Below, in pieces: positions 1 to 9,505 of a stretch of 64,000 nt of DNA (position 1 is its first letter; each line of letters starts with the position of its first letter). Source of the DNA: Litoribacter ruber (GTDB lineage: Bacteria > Bacteroidota > Bacteroidia > Cytophagales > Cyclobacteriaceae). The notes beneath the pieces were generated by a model that had not been told where the DNA came from, made no database searches, and saw only the letters and a list, made by a program, of their open reading frames with translations. The stretch is taken from contig NZ_JAHBGI010000004.1 in NCBI RefSeq assembly GCF_018500185.1, positions 248,001-312,000 on the forward strand, in the 5' to 3' direction. The translations under genes were made by a program, and so were the position numbers.

Positions 1-82
1 ACAACTGTTAAGTAACTAAAAATCAACTGATTAAATATAAGTATGGCCTTGGGTGGGTTGATAAGGCCTGATTTTGTATGAG

Positions 83-113
83 TTTGAAAATAAGAAGTTC
101 GATAGTACATTTG
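83..113 (+). promoter_or_regulatory. Candidate Bacteroidota promoter for the act-cox operon
   Basis: TTTG at 83-86 and TACATTTG at 106-113 are 19 bases apart. This fits the Bacteroidota housekeeping consensus (TTTG, about 17-23 bases, TAnnTTTG). Transcription would start near 120, leaving a leader of about 40 bases before the actA start at 162. No other start-proximal promoter was seen before the long run of co-directional respiratory genes. Seen by motif matching only. Confidence 0.5.
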
Positions 114-161
114 TGGGGATTATTGAAAACCGTGAAATAAACTGATTAAAGAGTAATAAAT

Positions 162-1418
162 ATGTCAATCAAACGCTCATTATTAAGTGTTCCGTTAAGA
201 TTAAGTAATCTGGCGTTGGTATTTTTCCTTTTTGTGGGGGTACAAGCGTTCGCTGCTGATCCAAGTGTGCCGGACAGCGACGAGGCTATTACAGCGGGTA
301 GATCCTTGTTTAATGCGAACTGTAAAGCCTGTCACAGGCTTGATTCGAAAAGTGTAGGTCCGGCCCTGAGAGGTGTAACCGAAAGAAGAGACTTGGATTG
401 GACCAAGCAATTCATTTTAAACTCTCAGGCCTTGATCCAGTCAGGCGATCAGACTGCTGTAGCGCTATTTAAAGAATATAACAACACGGTGATGCCGTCT
501 CATACGTTCTTGAGCGATGATGACTTGATGAACCTTTTGGCTTATGTGGAGTACGGTGATACTGCCGATACAAGTGCAGCAGCGGGGGGTGAAGGTGCCG
601 ATGGCGCGGTGGCCACAGGTGGTGTGCCAAGCGAATACCTGACAATCATCCTTGGGGTGTTGGTTTTGGTATTGTTGCTAATCTTGGTAGTTTTAGGTCT
701 GATCGTATCTGTTCTTTCCAAGTATTTGGAGAAGCAGCCACTCGAGGAAGACGATAGAGAGTTTATTTCACAAAAAACTGACTGGAAAGCTATTTTCAAG
801 AGTGATGCGTTCATTTTGATCTTCACTACTTTGATTTTGGCCTTCGTGGTGAAAACTGCCTTGGACGGATTATATAATGTGGGGGTTCAGCAGGGGTATG
901 CTCCTAAGCAGCCTATCGCTTACTCTCACGAACTGCATGCTGGACAATATGAGATTCCTTGTCAATACTGCCACACTGGCGTTGAGATAGGAAGATCTGC
1001 CAATATTCCTTCTGCCAACATTTGTATGAACTGTCACACGCACATACAGAATGTAGGTGGACAGGACGGAATGTCGCCAGAGATTGCCAAAATCTATGCG
1101 GCAATCGAAAACGATCAGCCAATTGAGTGGGTAAGGGTTCACAACCTTCCTGACCTGGCTTATTTTGATCACTCCCAGCACGTAAAAGTAGGTGGCATCG
1201 AATGCCAGACTTGTCACGGACCAATCGAAGAAATGGAAGTGGTGTATCAGCACAGCTCCCTAACCATGGGTTGGTGTATCGACTGCCACAGACAGACTGA
1301 AATCGTCACTGCTGGCAACGAGTATTACGACAAGTTGGTTCAGTTGCATTCAGATACCAAAGAATCCTTGAGAGTGAAGGATATCGGAGGTTTGGAATGT
1401 GCTAAGTGTCACTATTAA
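162..1418 (+). CDS. actA: ACIII multiheme cytochrome c subunit ActA (monoheme + pentaheme fusion)
   Basis: This is the periplasmic multiheme cytochrome of alternative complex III, which passes electrons from menaquinol oxidation to the terminal oxidase or a small cytochrome c. Six CxxCH heme sites are visible: one near residue 54 in an N-terminal class I-like domain, and five at about 267, 288, 348, 372 and 413. An N-terminal signal/anchor segment is followed by hydrophobic segments at about 158-186 and 213-235, which split the two heme domains. The Rhodothermus marinus ActA is described as pentaheme, so the N-terminal monoheme domain is extra relative to that form. It is the first gene of actABCDEF, behind a promoter-like site at 83-113, with 94 bases before actB. 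Identification is firm from order and motifs; how the sixth heme is used is unknown. Confidence 0.93.
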   Translation: MSIKRSLLSVPLRLSNLALVFFLFVGVQAFAADPSVPDSDEAITAGRSLFNANCKACHRLDSKSVGPALRGVTERRDLDWTKQFILNSQALIQSGDQTAVALFKEYNNTVMPSHTFLSDDDLMNLLAYVEYGDTADTSAAAGGEGADGAVATGGVPSEYLTIILGVLVLVLLLILVVLGLIVSVLSKYLEKQPLEEDDREFISQKTDWKAIFKSDAFILIFTTLILAFVVKTALDGLYNVGVQQGYAPKQPIAYSHELHAGQYEIPCQYCHTGVEIGRSANIPSANICMNCHTHIQNVGGQDGMSPEIAKIYAAIENDQPIEWVRVHNLPDLAYFDHSQHVKVGGIECQTCHGPIEEMEVVYQHSSLTMGWCIDCHRQTEIVTAGNEYYDKLVQLHSDTKESLRVKDIGGLECAKCHY

Positions 1419-1512
1419 TTTAATCTTTAAGAACAGACATCTTTTCTTTGCAAGAGTCCGGCCCACAATCCCGGCCAGACTTTGGGAAAAATGAAAAGTA
1501 GATAATATTCTC

Positions 1513-4500
1513 ATGAAAGAAAATAAAAAAACATACTGGAACGGATTCGAGCAATTGACCAACGATCCTGAGTTTGTAAAAAAAGCGGAAAGAGAATTTC
1601 CTGAGGAGCTTCCTGTAAACGGTGCTTCTGAAGGTGGCTCTTCCAGAAGAGATTTCCTTAAAGTGATGGGATTCAGCTTGGCGGCAGCTTCTTTGGCTGC
1701 TTGTGAGGCTCCTGTCAGAAAAGCTATCCCTTACGTAAACAAGCCGGTGGACATCAACCCATCAGTGCCTAATTACTACGCATCTACTTTTGCTTCTGGT
1801 GGTGATTATGCTTCTATAGTTGTAAAGACTAGAGAGGGTAGACCGATCAAAATCGAAGGAAACAAACTTTCTTCTATCACCCAAGGTGGTGTGAGTGCTA
1901 TTGTGGAGGCTTCTGTACTTTCACTATATGATAAGCAGCGTTTGACCGGCCCTATGGTGGACGGACAGCAGGCTGACTGGCCTACTGTTGACTCTGAGGT
2001 TGTTTCTCGCTTGAGAAATGCCGGAAATGTTCGCATTGTTACCAATACATTGATTTCTCCTTCCACTGAAAGTGCTTTGCAAGAATTGGCAGGTTCCTTC
2101 GGTGCTGAAGTGGTTACATACGATCCAGTATCTAATTACGGGATCATCAAAGCAGGCGGGGCATTGCCTAGCTACCGATTCGACAGAGCTGATGTGATTG
2201 TCAGCTTCGGTGCGGATTTCTTGGGTACCTGGATTTCTCCAATCGAATTTGCCAAGCAGTACAGCAAAGGCAGAAAGATCTCCAAAGAAAACCCTAACAT
2301 GTCACGTCACTTCCAGTTTGAGTCTAACATGTCTCTTACTGGTGCGAACGCTGACTACAGAACACCAATCAAAGCTTCTCAAAACGGGTTAGCTGTTTTG
2401 GCATTATACAACCTTTTGGCCAGAAGAGGCGGAGCTGCTGCAGTGAATGCCGCTGCGGTTGAAATCCCTCACCTGGAGAAAGCTGCTGACGAACTATGGG
2501 CAAACAGAGGCCGCTCCATCGTAGTTTCGGGTTCAAATGACCCTAACGTTCAGGTAGTGATCAACGCCATCAACGACCTTTTGGGTAACACTGGAGAAAC
2601 TGTTGACTTCTCTAAGCCTGCTTACTTCAGAAAAGGTAATGACGAGCAGATGAACCAGTTTGTAACTGATCTTGCTGCAGGTAGAGTAGGAGGAGTTGTT
2701 TTCTTCAACTGTAACCCTGTATACGATCACGCAAGGGGTGCTGAAATCGCTGAAGGTATCGAGAAAGCTAGAGTATCCATCTCTACTAACGAGACCCTGA
2801 ACGAAACAGCTTCCTTGGTTCAGATCGTTGCTCCTGATCACCACTATTTGGAGTCTTGGAATGACTTCAACCCTAAGGCTGGTGAGTACAGCTTGTCTCA
2901 ACCAACCATTACTCCGCTATTTAACACAAGACAGGCGCAGGAGTCCTTCCTAGCTTGGTCTGGAAATAATACATCTTATTACGATTACCTTCAGGAGAGC
3001 TGGAGCAACGGACTTTTCTCTGGACAGAGCGAAGTTGCCAATTTCCAAGAGTTCTGGGACAGAGCTTTGTACAACGGGGTGTTTACCTCTGAAGCTGCAG
3101 GTGCTGAATCTGGTGCAGGAACTGGCAACGTAAGCGGTGCTGCTTCTGAAATCGGAAGAACTTATACTGCTGACAATGCGAATGTTGAATTGGTAATCTA
3201 CCAAAAAGTAGGTATCGGTAACGGTACCCACTCCAACAACCCATGGTTGCAAGAAATGCCTGATCCTATCACTAAAGTGACTTGGGATAACTACCTTACT
3301 GTATCCCAAAACTGGGCTGCGGAGAACAACTTCAAAATGAGTGAAGGCAACACCAAGATGGGTCGCATCACGGTGGGTAACAAGTCTTACACGCTTCCAG
3401 TAGTAGTTCAGCCAGGTCAGGCAGTAGGTACTGTAGGTTTGGCCGTAGGTTACGGTAGAACTAAAGCTGGTAGAGTTGCTGATGGAGTAGGGGTTAACGC
3501 CTACGAATTGGTAGATGTATCCAGAGGTTACAACAACTTCGAAATTACTGAAGGTGTTACTTTGGAATTAGTAAATGACAGTTACAAGTTGGCTCAAACA
3601 CAGACTGCCAATACCTACATGGGTCGCCAGTTTGTGGTACAGGAAGCTACACTTGGAGAATATAGAGAAGACGCTTCAGCAGGTAGATACAAGCCTGAAA
3701 TTTATGCTGAAGGAGAATTTGTGAAGCCGTCGAAGATTTCACTTTGGAAAGGCCACAAATACAGCCAACACCACTGGGGTCTTGCTATCGATATGAATTC
3801 TTGTATCGGTTGTGGGGCATGTACCGTAGCTTGTCAGGTTGAAAACAACGTGGCAGTGGTAGGTAAGCAGGAAGTGTTGAACAGAAGAGAGATGGCTTGG
3901 ATCCGTATCGACAGATACTACAGCTCTGAGGCCGGTGCAGAATCTTACAAAGATTTGGAAGTAGCTGCTGCCAACCCTGAGGTTGTATTCCAGCCGATGA
4001 TGTGTCAGCACTGTAACAACGCTCCTTGTGAGACTGTATGTCCAGTTGTTGCTACCACGCACTCTTCTGAAGGGCTTAACCAAATGACTTACAACAGATG
4101 TATAGGTACAAGATATTGTGCCAACAACTGTCCTTATAAGGTAAGAAGATTCAACTGGTTCAAGTATCACGACAACAAAGATTTTGCAGCTGTGAACGTG
4201 GCTCAAAACTCTGACCTTGGTAAGATGGTGCTTAACCCAGACGTGACCGTAAGAGCTAGAGGTGTGATGGAGAAATGTACCATGTGTGTGCAGAGAATCC
4301 AAGCCGGTAAGCTTTCTGCCAAGCGTGAAAACAGGAAGATTGAAGACGGTGAGATCAACGTGGCATGTGCCGTGGCTTGTCCTACAGATGCTCTAGTGTT
4401 TGGTGACATGAACGATCCGAACAGCAAGGTGTCTCAAGTACTGAAGATAGAGGAATCTATCGAGGCGATTAAAGAGGTGAACGAAGAGAGAGCCTACCAC

Positions 4501-4578
4501 GTGTTGGAGGAAATCAACGTGAGCCCTAACGTATGGTACTTCACCAAGATCAGAAACAAGGACAAAAACGAAGCGTAA
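1513..4578 (+). CDS. actB: ACIII iron-sulfur subunit ActB (molybdopterin oxidoreductase-like, Tat-type)
   Basis: This is the large peripheral subunit of ACIII. The N-terminal two thirds resemble a molybdopterin oxidoreductase; in characterised ACIII this part binds no molybdenum cofactor. A twin-arginine motif (SRRDFLKVMGF, R45-R46) sits about 40 residues in and ends in LAAC, typical of the variant Tat/lipoprotein signal of this family. The C-terminal part is a ferredoxin-like domain: C764/767/770/774, C831/834/839/843, C863/869/873 and C922/925 with C952/956. The third group has Thr at the expected second Cys (866), which fits the single [3Fe-4S] cluster beside three [4Fe-4S] clusters. At 1021 residues it has normal length. 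It lies between actA and actC (19 bases). Confidence 0.95.
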   Translation: MKENKKTYWNGFEQLTNDPEFVKKAEREFPEELPVNGASEGGSSRRDFLKVMGFSLAAASLAACEAPVRKAIPYVNKPVDINPSVPNYYASTFASGGDYASIVVKTREGRPIKIEGNKLSSITQGGVSAIVEASVLSLYDKQRLTGPMVDGQQADWPTVDSEVVSRLRNAGNVRIVTNTLISPSTESALQELAGSFGAEVVTYDPVSNYGIIKAGGALPSYRFDRADVIVSFGADFLGTWISPIEFAKQYSKGRKISKENPNMSRHFQFESNMSLTGANADYRTPIKASQNGLAVLALYNLLARRGGAAAVNAAAVEIPHLEKAADELWANRGRSIVVSGSNDPNVQVVINAINDLLGNTGETVDFSKPAYFRKGNDEQMNQFVTDLAAGRVGGVVFFNCNPVYDHARGAEIAEGIEKARVSISTNETLNETASLVQIVAPDHHYLESWNDFNPKAGEYSLSQPTITPLFNTRQAQESFLAWSGNNTSYYDYLQESWSNGLFSGQSEVANFQEFWDRALYNGVFTSEAAGAESGAGTGNVSGAASEIGRTYTADNANVELVIYQKVGIGNGTHSNNPWLQEMPDPITKVTWDNYLTVSQNWAAENNFKMSEGNTKMGRITVGNKSYTLPVVVQPGQAVGTVGLAVGYGRTKAGRVADGVGVNAYELVDVSRGYNNFEITEGVTLELVNDSYKLAQTQTANTYMGRQFVVQEATLGEYREDASAGRYKPEIYAEGEFVKPSKISLWKGHKYSQHHWGLAIDMNSCIGCGACTVACQVENNVAVVGKQEVLNRREMAWIRIDRYYSSEAGAESYKDLEVAAANPEVVFQPMMCQHCNNAPCETVCPVVATTHSSEGLNQMTYNRCIGTRYCANNCPYKVRRFNWFKYHDNKDFAAVNVAQNSDLGKMVLNPDVTVRARGVMEKCTMCVQRIQAGKLSAKRENRKIEDGEINVACAVACPTDALVFGDMNDPNSKVSQVLKIEESIEAIKEVNEERAYHVLEEINVSPNVWYFTKIRNKDKNEA

Positions 4579-4597
4579 ATAAATAATTTTATAAGAT

Positions 4598-5962
4598 ATG
4601 CAGGTTACTTCATCCGTGCGCGAACCGTTAGTTACGGGCGGTAAAACTTACAAAGACGTCACCAGTGACGTGTCCCGACAAGTGGAAGGCAAGCCGACTG
4701 TTGGCTGGCTACTTGGAATGGCCGTTTCACTTGGAGCACTTTTATTAGGAAGCATTGCACTGGTAGCTACCCTTTGGGAAGGTATCGGTATGTGGGGATT
4801 AAATAAAACCGTAGGCTGGGCCTGGGATATCACCAACTTCGTATGGTGGGTAGGTATCGGTCACGCTGGTACCTTGATTTCAGCGGTTTTGTTGCTTTTC
4901 AGACAGAAATGGAGAACCTCCATTAACCGTGCTGCTGAGGCGATGACCATCTTTGCCGTTATTTGTGCGGCCATGTTCCCGATTATTCACATGGGTAGAC
5001 CTTGGTTGGGTGCATATTGGGCCCTTCCTTTACCAAATACATTCGGTTCTCTTTGGGTGAATTTTAATTCACCTCTACTGTGGGATGTATTTGCGATCTC
5101 TACTTACTTCTCTGTATCCTTGGTATTCTGGTACATCGGTTTGATCCCAGATTTCGCTACCATTAGAGATAGAGCGACAGGGATCAGAAAAACCATTTAC
5201 GGAGCGTTGAGCTTTGGTTGGGATGGCGCTGCCAAGACTTGGATGAGATACGAAGCCGTATCTTTGATCCTTGCCGGTCTTGCTACTCCTCTTGTACTTT
5301 CAGTACACACCATTGTATCCTTTGACTTTGCCACTTCGGTAATTCCAGGATGGCACACCACGATCTTCCCACCATACTTTGTGGCGGGTGCGATCTTCTC
5401 AGGTTTTGCCATGGTATTGACCCTGATGATTATCACCAGAAAGGTGTTTAAACTTGAGGATTACATCACCATCGTGCACATCGAATTGATGAATATTGTA
5501 ATCATCATCACAGGTTCCATCGTAGGTATCGCCTATATCACTGAGTTCTTCATCGCTTGGTATTCAGGAGTGGAAGCAGAGCAGTACGCATTCGTTAACC
5601 GTATGTTTGGACCTTACTGGTGGGCATACTGGTCAATGATGACTTGTAACGTGATTTCTCCACAGCTATTCTGGTTCAAGAAAATCAGAACATCAATCGT
5701 TGCAACTTTCATCCTTTCTCTAGTAGTAAACATCGGGATGTGGTTTGAGAGATTTGTGATCATCGTAACCTCCCTTCACAGAGATTTCTTGCCTTCTTCT
5801 TGGGTAATGTTCTACCCGACTTTAGCAGACGTCGGAGTATATTTGTTCACCTTCGGGTTGTTTTTCACATTGTTCTTGTTGTTTGCCAAATTCTTCCCGG
5901 TAATCAACATGGCTGAGGTGAAATCAGTATTAAAGTCTTCATCAGAAAAAGTAAAAAGATAA
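4598..5962 (+). CDS. actC: ACIII NrfD/PsrC-like membrane subunit ActC
   Basis: This is an integral membrane subunit of ACIII from the NrfD/PsrC family. In known structures ActC lies under the iron-sulfur subunit and carries the quinol-binding site. The 454-residue product has about ten hydrophobic segments starting near residue 38, and motifs seen in this subfamily ([17 protein letters not shown] near 81-97, [21 protein letters not shown] in the middle, [20 protein letters not shown] near the end). The stop is 1 base before actD, so the two are surely co-transcribed. Confidence 0.95.
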   Translation: MQVTSSVREPLVTGGKTYKDVTSDVSRQVEGKPTVGWLLGMAVSLGALLLGSIALVATLWEGIGMWGLNKTVGWAWDITNFVWWVGIGHAGTLISAVLLLFRQKWRTSINRAAEAMTIFAVICAAMFPIIHMGRPWLGAYWALPLPNTFGSLWVNFNSPLLWDVFAISTYFSVSLVFWYIGLIPDFATIRDRATGIRKTIYGALSFGWDGAAKTWMRYEAVSLILAGLATPLVLSVHTIVSFDFATSVIPGWHTTIFPPYFVAGAIFSGFAMVLTLMIITRKVFKLEDYITIVHIELMNIVIIITGSIVGIAYITEFFIAWYSGVEAEQYAFVNRMFGPYWWAYWSMMTCNVISPQLFWFKKIRTSIVATFILSLVVNIGMWFERFVIIVTSLHRDFLPSSWVMFYPTLADVGVYLFTFGLFFTLFLLFAKFFPVINMAEVKSVLKSSSEKVKR

Positions 5963-5963
5963 A

Positions 5964-6494
5964 ATGGAAAGAGATAAAAATTTTGTCCTCGGTATTTATG
6001 ATGATGAGGATGTGTTGTTGAACGCAGTGACCCAGATAAGACAGAATGGCGTAAAGATCCATGAGGTTTACTCGCCTTATCCGGTGCACGGATTGGAACA
6101 TAACCTAGGGTACAGAAGAAGTAGATTGCCTATTGCCGCGTTTCTTTTCGGATTGTTGGGTACCACATTGGCCTTGACCATGCAGTTTTATATGATGAAA
6201 TTTGACTGGCCAATGATCATCGGTGGTAAGGATCACGCAGCTTTTCCTGACTTTATCCCAGTTACTTTCGAATTGACCGTTCTTTTGGCGGCATTCGGTA
6301 TGGTGGGGGTATTCATGGTGAGCAGCAACCTAAAGCCTTGGGGCCAGCCTAGAATATTTGATATCAGAAGTACCGATGACAAGCATGTCATGGCTATCGA
6401 CCTGGTAAACAATTCGCACCTTGAGCGTGAGAGAATTGTGGAAGTACTGAAAGCTTCTGGCGCTACAGAGGTGAATAACAAAAGTTTTGAATAG
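5964..6494 (+). CDS. actD: ACIII subunit ActD (DUF3341)
   Basis: This is a small ACIII membrane subunit of the DUF3341 family. A soluble N-terminal domain (about 1-55) has the family pattern LGIYDDEDVLLNAV and VYSPYPVHGLE, followed by two transmembrane helices (about 58-78 and 95-115) and a cytoplasmic tail that is also ferredoxin-like in size. It carries no cofactor motif. The 176-residue length is normal. It sits between actC and actE; ActD is a structural subunit in ACIII structures, with no catalytic role known. Confidence 0.93.
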   Translation: MERDKNFVLGIYDDEDVLLNAVTQIRQNGVKIHEVYSPYPVHGLEHNLGYRRSRLPIAAFLFGLLGTTLALTMQFYMMKFDWPMIIGGKDHAAFPDFIPVTFELTVLLAAFGMVGVFMVSSNLKPWGQPRIFDIRSTDDKHVMAIDLVNNSHLERERIVEVLKASGATEVNNKSFE

Positions 6495-6509
6495 GTAATC
6501 CTTGTAGAT

Positions 6510-7133
6510 ATGAAATTTACTAAATCAATATATTTATTAGCTGTAATGGGGGTATCCTACGGGTTAGCCTCATGTAGTGCCTCAGGTGACCATCCAGGGA
6601 CAGAATATGCTCCCCAGATGTATCACTCGGTAGCCTATGAACCATTGACCCAAATCAGGGATACAGATCAGGGAAACTGGTTGTCAAACAGAGAAGATGA
6701 AATAGGGGAATTCCATAACAGTAACCCTAACAACCCACACGGAATGAACATGAGGGAGCCTGCTCCTAATACCGTTCCGAGAAACAAAGATGGGTTTTTG
6801 CCATATAGATTGGGTGTCGATGATATCGAAGCATCTAATGACATCACCAACCCCCTTGAGCCAACCGATCAGGTAATTGCTGAAGGTAGACAGCTTTACA
6901 CGCAGTATTGCTCTACTTGTCACGGTCCAGGTGGTGAAGGAGACGGACTTGCCGGCGAGGTAGTCGGTGGTGTTGCCAACCTTAAGGGAGGTGCATACCT
7001 AGAGCTGTCTGAAGGACACATTTTCCATGTAATTACACATGGTAAAGGAAGAATGCTTCCTCACGGTTCTCAGATTTCTATCGACAGAAGATGGAAGATT
7101 GTTCACTATGTTAAACAAGAAATTCAGAACTAA
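6510..7133 (+). CDS. actE: ACIII monoheme cytochrome c subunit ActE (lipoprotein)
   Basis: This is the monoheme class I cytochrome c of ACIII. A lipoprotein signal ends in LASC with the lipidated Cys at about 22, so the protein is probably tethered to the periplasmic face of the inner membrane. The single heme site is CSTCH at 134-138, followed by GPGGEGDG. A Met of GRMLPHG is the likely distal ligand. The 207-residue length fits the family. It is 15 bases after actD and 5 bases before actF. In ACIII-aa3 supercomplexes this type of heme domain is a plausible exit point towards the CuA site of CoxB. Confidence 0.93.
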   Translation: MKFTKSIYLLAVMGVSYGLASCSASGDHPGTEYAPQMYHSVAYEPLTQIRDTDQGNWLSNREDEIGEFHNSNPNNPHGMNMREPAPNTVPRNKDGFLPYRLGVDDIEASNDITNPLEPTDQVIAEGRQLYTQYCSTCHGPGGEGDGLAGEVVGGVANLKGGAYLELSEGHIFHVITHGKGRMLPHGSQISIDRRWKIVHYVKQEIQN

Positions 7134-7138
7134 TAATA

Positions 7139-8425
7139 ATGGCGCATCAAACTAACTATAATCTAGATCAGAGATTTGATTTTACAGCCGCCACCAAGAA
7201 GGCAATCTTCATCGTGGGTGGAATCGGAGCTGTACTTTTAATCTTGGGTATCATCTTCGCCGCTATGGGCGGAGACCATGGCCATGGCGATGACGCCGGT
7301 CATGCTTTCCACTGGACGCAGAGGCTGTTTGCCAACCTTTGGATCAACAATGTTTACTTTGTAGGTATTGCCATTATTGGGGTGTTCTTCTTTGCTATTC
7401 AATATGCCGCTCAGGCAGGTTGGTCAGCAGGTTTGTTGAGAATTATGCTTTCATTAGGCTACTGGTTGCCAATCGGTGCCGTGCTTATGATAGTTTCTTT
7501 CTTCGTGGTAAATCACGACATCTTCCACTGGACTCACGCTTACTTGTTCGATATCAATGATCCTCATTATGACAAGATCATAGATGGAAAAGGAGCATAC
7601 TTCTACTGGCCGATGGAAAAAGGTTCTTTCCCAATCTTCTATGTGGTAAGAATGGTTGCTTTCCTTGGTCTTTGGTTGTTCTTCTTCAACAAGCTTAGGA
7701 CATTGAGCTATGGTGAGGATTTGAAGTCAACTGGACACAACTGGTTTGCCATCAGAAAATGGTCTGCTATCTTCTTGGTAGTATTTGCGGTAACTTCCTC
7801 TATCAGTGCTTGGGACTGGGTTATGTCAATTGATACTCACTGGTTCTCTACACTATTCGGATGGTATGTATTCTCTTCTTGGTTTGTAGCTGGACTTTCG
7901 GCAATGACCTTGATAGCCATCTTCCTTAGAGAAAGAGGCTACTTGACCATGGTGAACGAAAACCATATCCATGACATGGGTAAATTCGTCTTCGCCTTCT
8001 CTATCTTCTGGACTTACCTTTGGTTCTCTCAGTTCTTGTTGATCTATTATGCCAATATTCCTGAAGAAGCAGTGTACTTTGTAGAGAGATTGGAAAGTGA
8101 TATCTATAGCCCTTGGTTGTTTGCCAATTTGATTTTCAACTTTGTGCTTCCGTTCTTTGTATTGATGACAAGAGATTCCAAGCGTCATTCTATCTTCTTG
8201 AAAGTAGTTTGTACTCTAATTATTGTAGGTCATTGGATTGATCACTTTATGATGGTTCAGCCTGGAACTCTGGGACATAATGGTGGTGTTGGATTCATGG
8301 AAATAGGTATGTTCCTAGTGTTTGGAGCTGCAATGACTTTCGTGGTGTTGACTGGTCTTGCTAAGCATAACCTAGTTGCCAAAAACAACCCGATGTTGGA
8401 GGAAAGTTATCATCATCATATTTAA
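7139..8425 (+). CDS. actF: ACIII NrfD-like membrane subunit ActF
   Basis: This is the second NrfD/PsrC-like integral membrane subunit of ACIII, paralogous to ActC. About ten hydrophobic segments follow an N-terminal cytoplasmic stretch. A His-rich loop (GGDHGHGDDAGHAFHW, about 46-61) follows the first helix, and the C-terminus ends in several His residues. WFSQFLLIYYANIPEE and GHWIDHFMMVQPGTLG are family-typical. In known ACIII this subunit binds no heme and has been proposed to take part in proton transfer. It is the last act gene, 24 bases upstream of coxB. Confidence 0.94.
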   Translation: MAHQTNYNLDQRFDFTAATKKAIFIVGGIGAVLLILGIIFAAMGGDHGHGDDAGHAFHWTQRLFANLWINNVYFVGIAIIGVFFFAIQYAAQAGWSAGLLRIMLSLGYWLPIGAVLMIVSFFVVNHDIFHWTHAYLFDINDPHYDKIIDGKGAYFYWPMEKGSFPIFYVVRMVAFLGLWLFFFNKLRTLSYGEDLKSTGHNWFAIRKWSAIFLVVFAVTSSISAWDWVMSIDTHWFSTLFGWYVFSSWFVAGLSAMTLIAIFLRERGYLTMVNENHIHDMGKFVFAFSIFWTYLWFSQFLLIYYANIPEEAVYFVERLESDIYSPWLFANLIFNFVLPFFVLMTRDSKRHSIFLKVVCTLIIVGHWIDHFMMVQPGTLGHNGGVGFMEIGMFLVFGAAMTFVVLTGLAKHNLVAKNNPMLEESYHHHI

Positions 8426-8449
8426 ATTTTATCCGAAAAAAGTAAAATT

Positions 8450-9484
8450 ATGTACGGATTTCTTATAGTACTTGGCCTTTTATTGTTAGTCTCCGTCATC
8501 TGGATGGTGTACAGGGTGCAGACTTTGGTGTCTGTGATGAAAGGCTCAGAAAAGAAAATTGCCTCAGGAAGCAACAAGGTGAACGCAGCCATGTTCATGG
8601 TATTCCTGATACTTTCTTTCATACTTATGGCTTGGTATTCTGTCAAGGAATTTGACAACTATCAATTGCCGATAGCCTCCGAGCACGGTCAGATCACAGA
8701 TAACCTTTTCTGGATCACCATGGCGGTTACTGGCTTTATCTTCATTCTTACCCACATCTTGCTATTCTGGTTTCCTTATAAGTACCAGTATGAGGAGAAC
8801 AAAAGAGCAGCTTATTATCCTGATAACAACAAATTGGAAATTATCTGGACACTTGTTCCAGCATTGGTCCTAACTGTTTTGGTTATCTCTGGATGGAGAG
8901 CCTGGAAGGATATCACTTCACCAGCACCTGAAAACGCCCACGTTATTGAATTATTGGGTTACCAGTTTGCCTGGGATATCAGATATGCGGGTCAGGATAA
9001 CCAACTCGGTAGACATGACTTCAGGTTGACTAATGCGACTAATTCCAGAGGTGTAGACTTCACAGACGAAAACGCACTGGATGATTTTGAATCAAACAGA
9101 GTGGTAATCCCTAAAGGCGAACCGGTTCTTTTTAGAATCCGTGCCCGAGATGTATTGCACTCCGTGTTTGCCCCTCATATGAGACTTAAAATGGATGCGG
9201 TACCAGGTATGCCAACCAGATTCTGGTTTACACCTACCAAAACTACTGCTGAGATGAGAGAGGAGACTGGCAATCCAGAATTCGAATATGAAATTGCCTG
9301 TACAGAGGTTTGCGGTAGCGGTCACTTCTCCATGAGAAGAGTCATCGAGGTGGTTACTCCTGAAGAGTACCAACAATGGCTAGCTGAGCAGAAGCCTTTT
9401 ATCGTTCAGAATCCTGATTTAGTGGCTAACCTTCCTGCAGATAAGAAGAAGGTAGCTGAAATCATGATTGAAGAAAATAAGTAA
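8450..9484 (+). CDS. coxB: Cytochrome c oxidase subunit II (CuA)
   Basis: This subunit receives electrons at the binuclear CuA centre of the aa3-type oxidase. The CuA motif is complete: CTEVCGSGHFSM, with C284, E286, C288, H292 and M295, plus the upstream His in VLHSVFAPHM. The docking helix WTLVPALVLTVLVISGW matches the second membrane helix of standard subunit II. Two further hydrophobic segments lie at the N-terminus (about 2-22 and 45-65), giving four in all instead of the usual two. At 344 residues it is correspondingly longer than many homologues. It is followed 21 bases later by coxA. Confidence 0.95.
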   Translation: MYGFLIVLGLLLLVSVIWMVYRVQTLVSVMKGSEKKIASGSNKVNAAMFMVFLILSFILMAWYSVKEFDNYQLPIASEHGQITDNLFWITMAVTGFIFILTHILLFWFPYKYQYEENKRAAYYPDNNKLEIIWTLVPALVLTVLVISGWRAWKDITSPAPENAHVIELLGYQFAWDIRYAGQDNQLGRHDFRLTNATNSRGVDFTDENALDDFESNRVVIPKGEPVLFRIRARDVLHSVFAPHMRLKMDAVPGMPTRFWFTPTKTTAEMREETGNPEFEYEIACTEVCGSGHFSMRRVIEVVTPEEYQQWLAEQKPFIVQNPDLVANLPADKKKVAEIMIEENK

Positions 9485-9505
9485 TTAAGATAATATATAG
9501 ATATT

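Noticed and set aside
870-1253. Long minus-strand open frames inside actA and other act/cox genes
   Set aside because: They lie wholly within strongly supported genes, have compositions unlike real proteins and no family features.
2521-2545. tRNA T-loop-like GGTTCAAAT sequence
   Set aside because: It lies inside actB and no acceptor stem or cloverleaf could be built around it.
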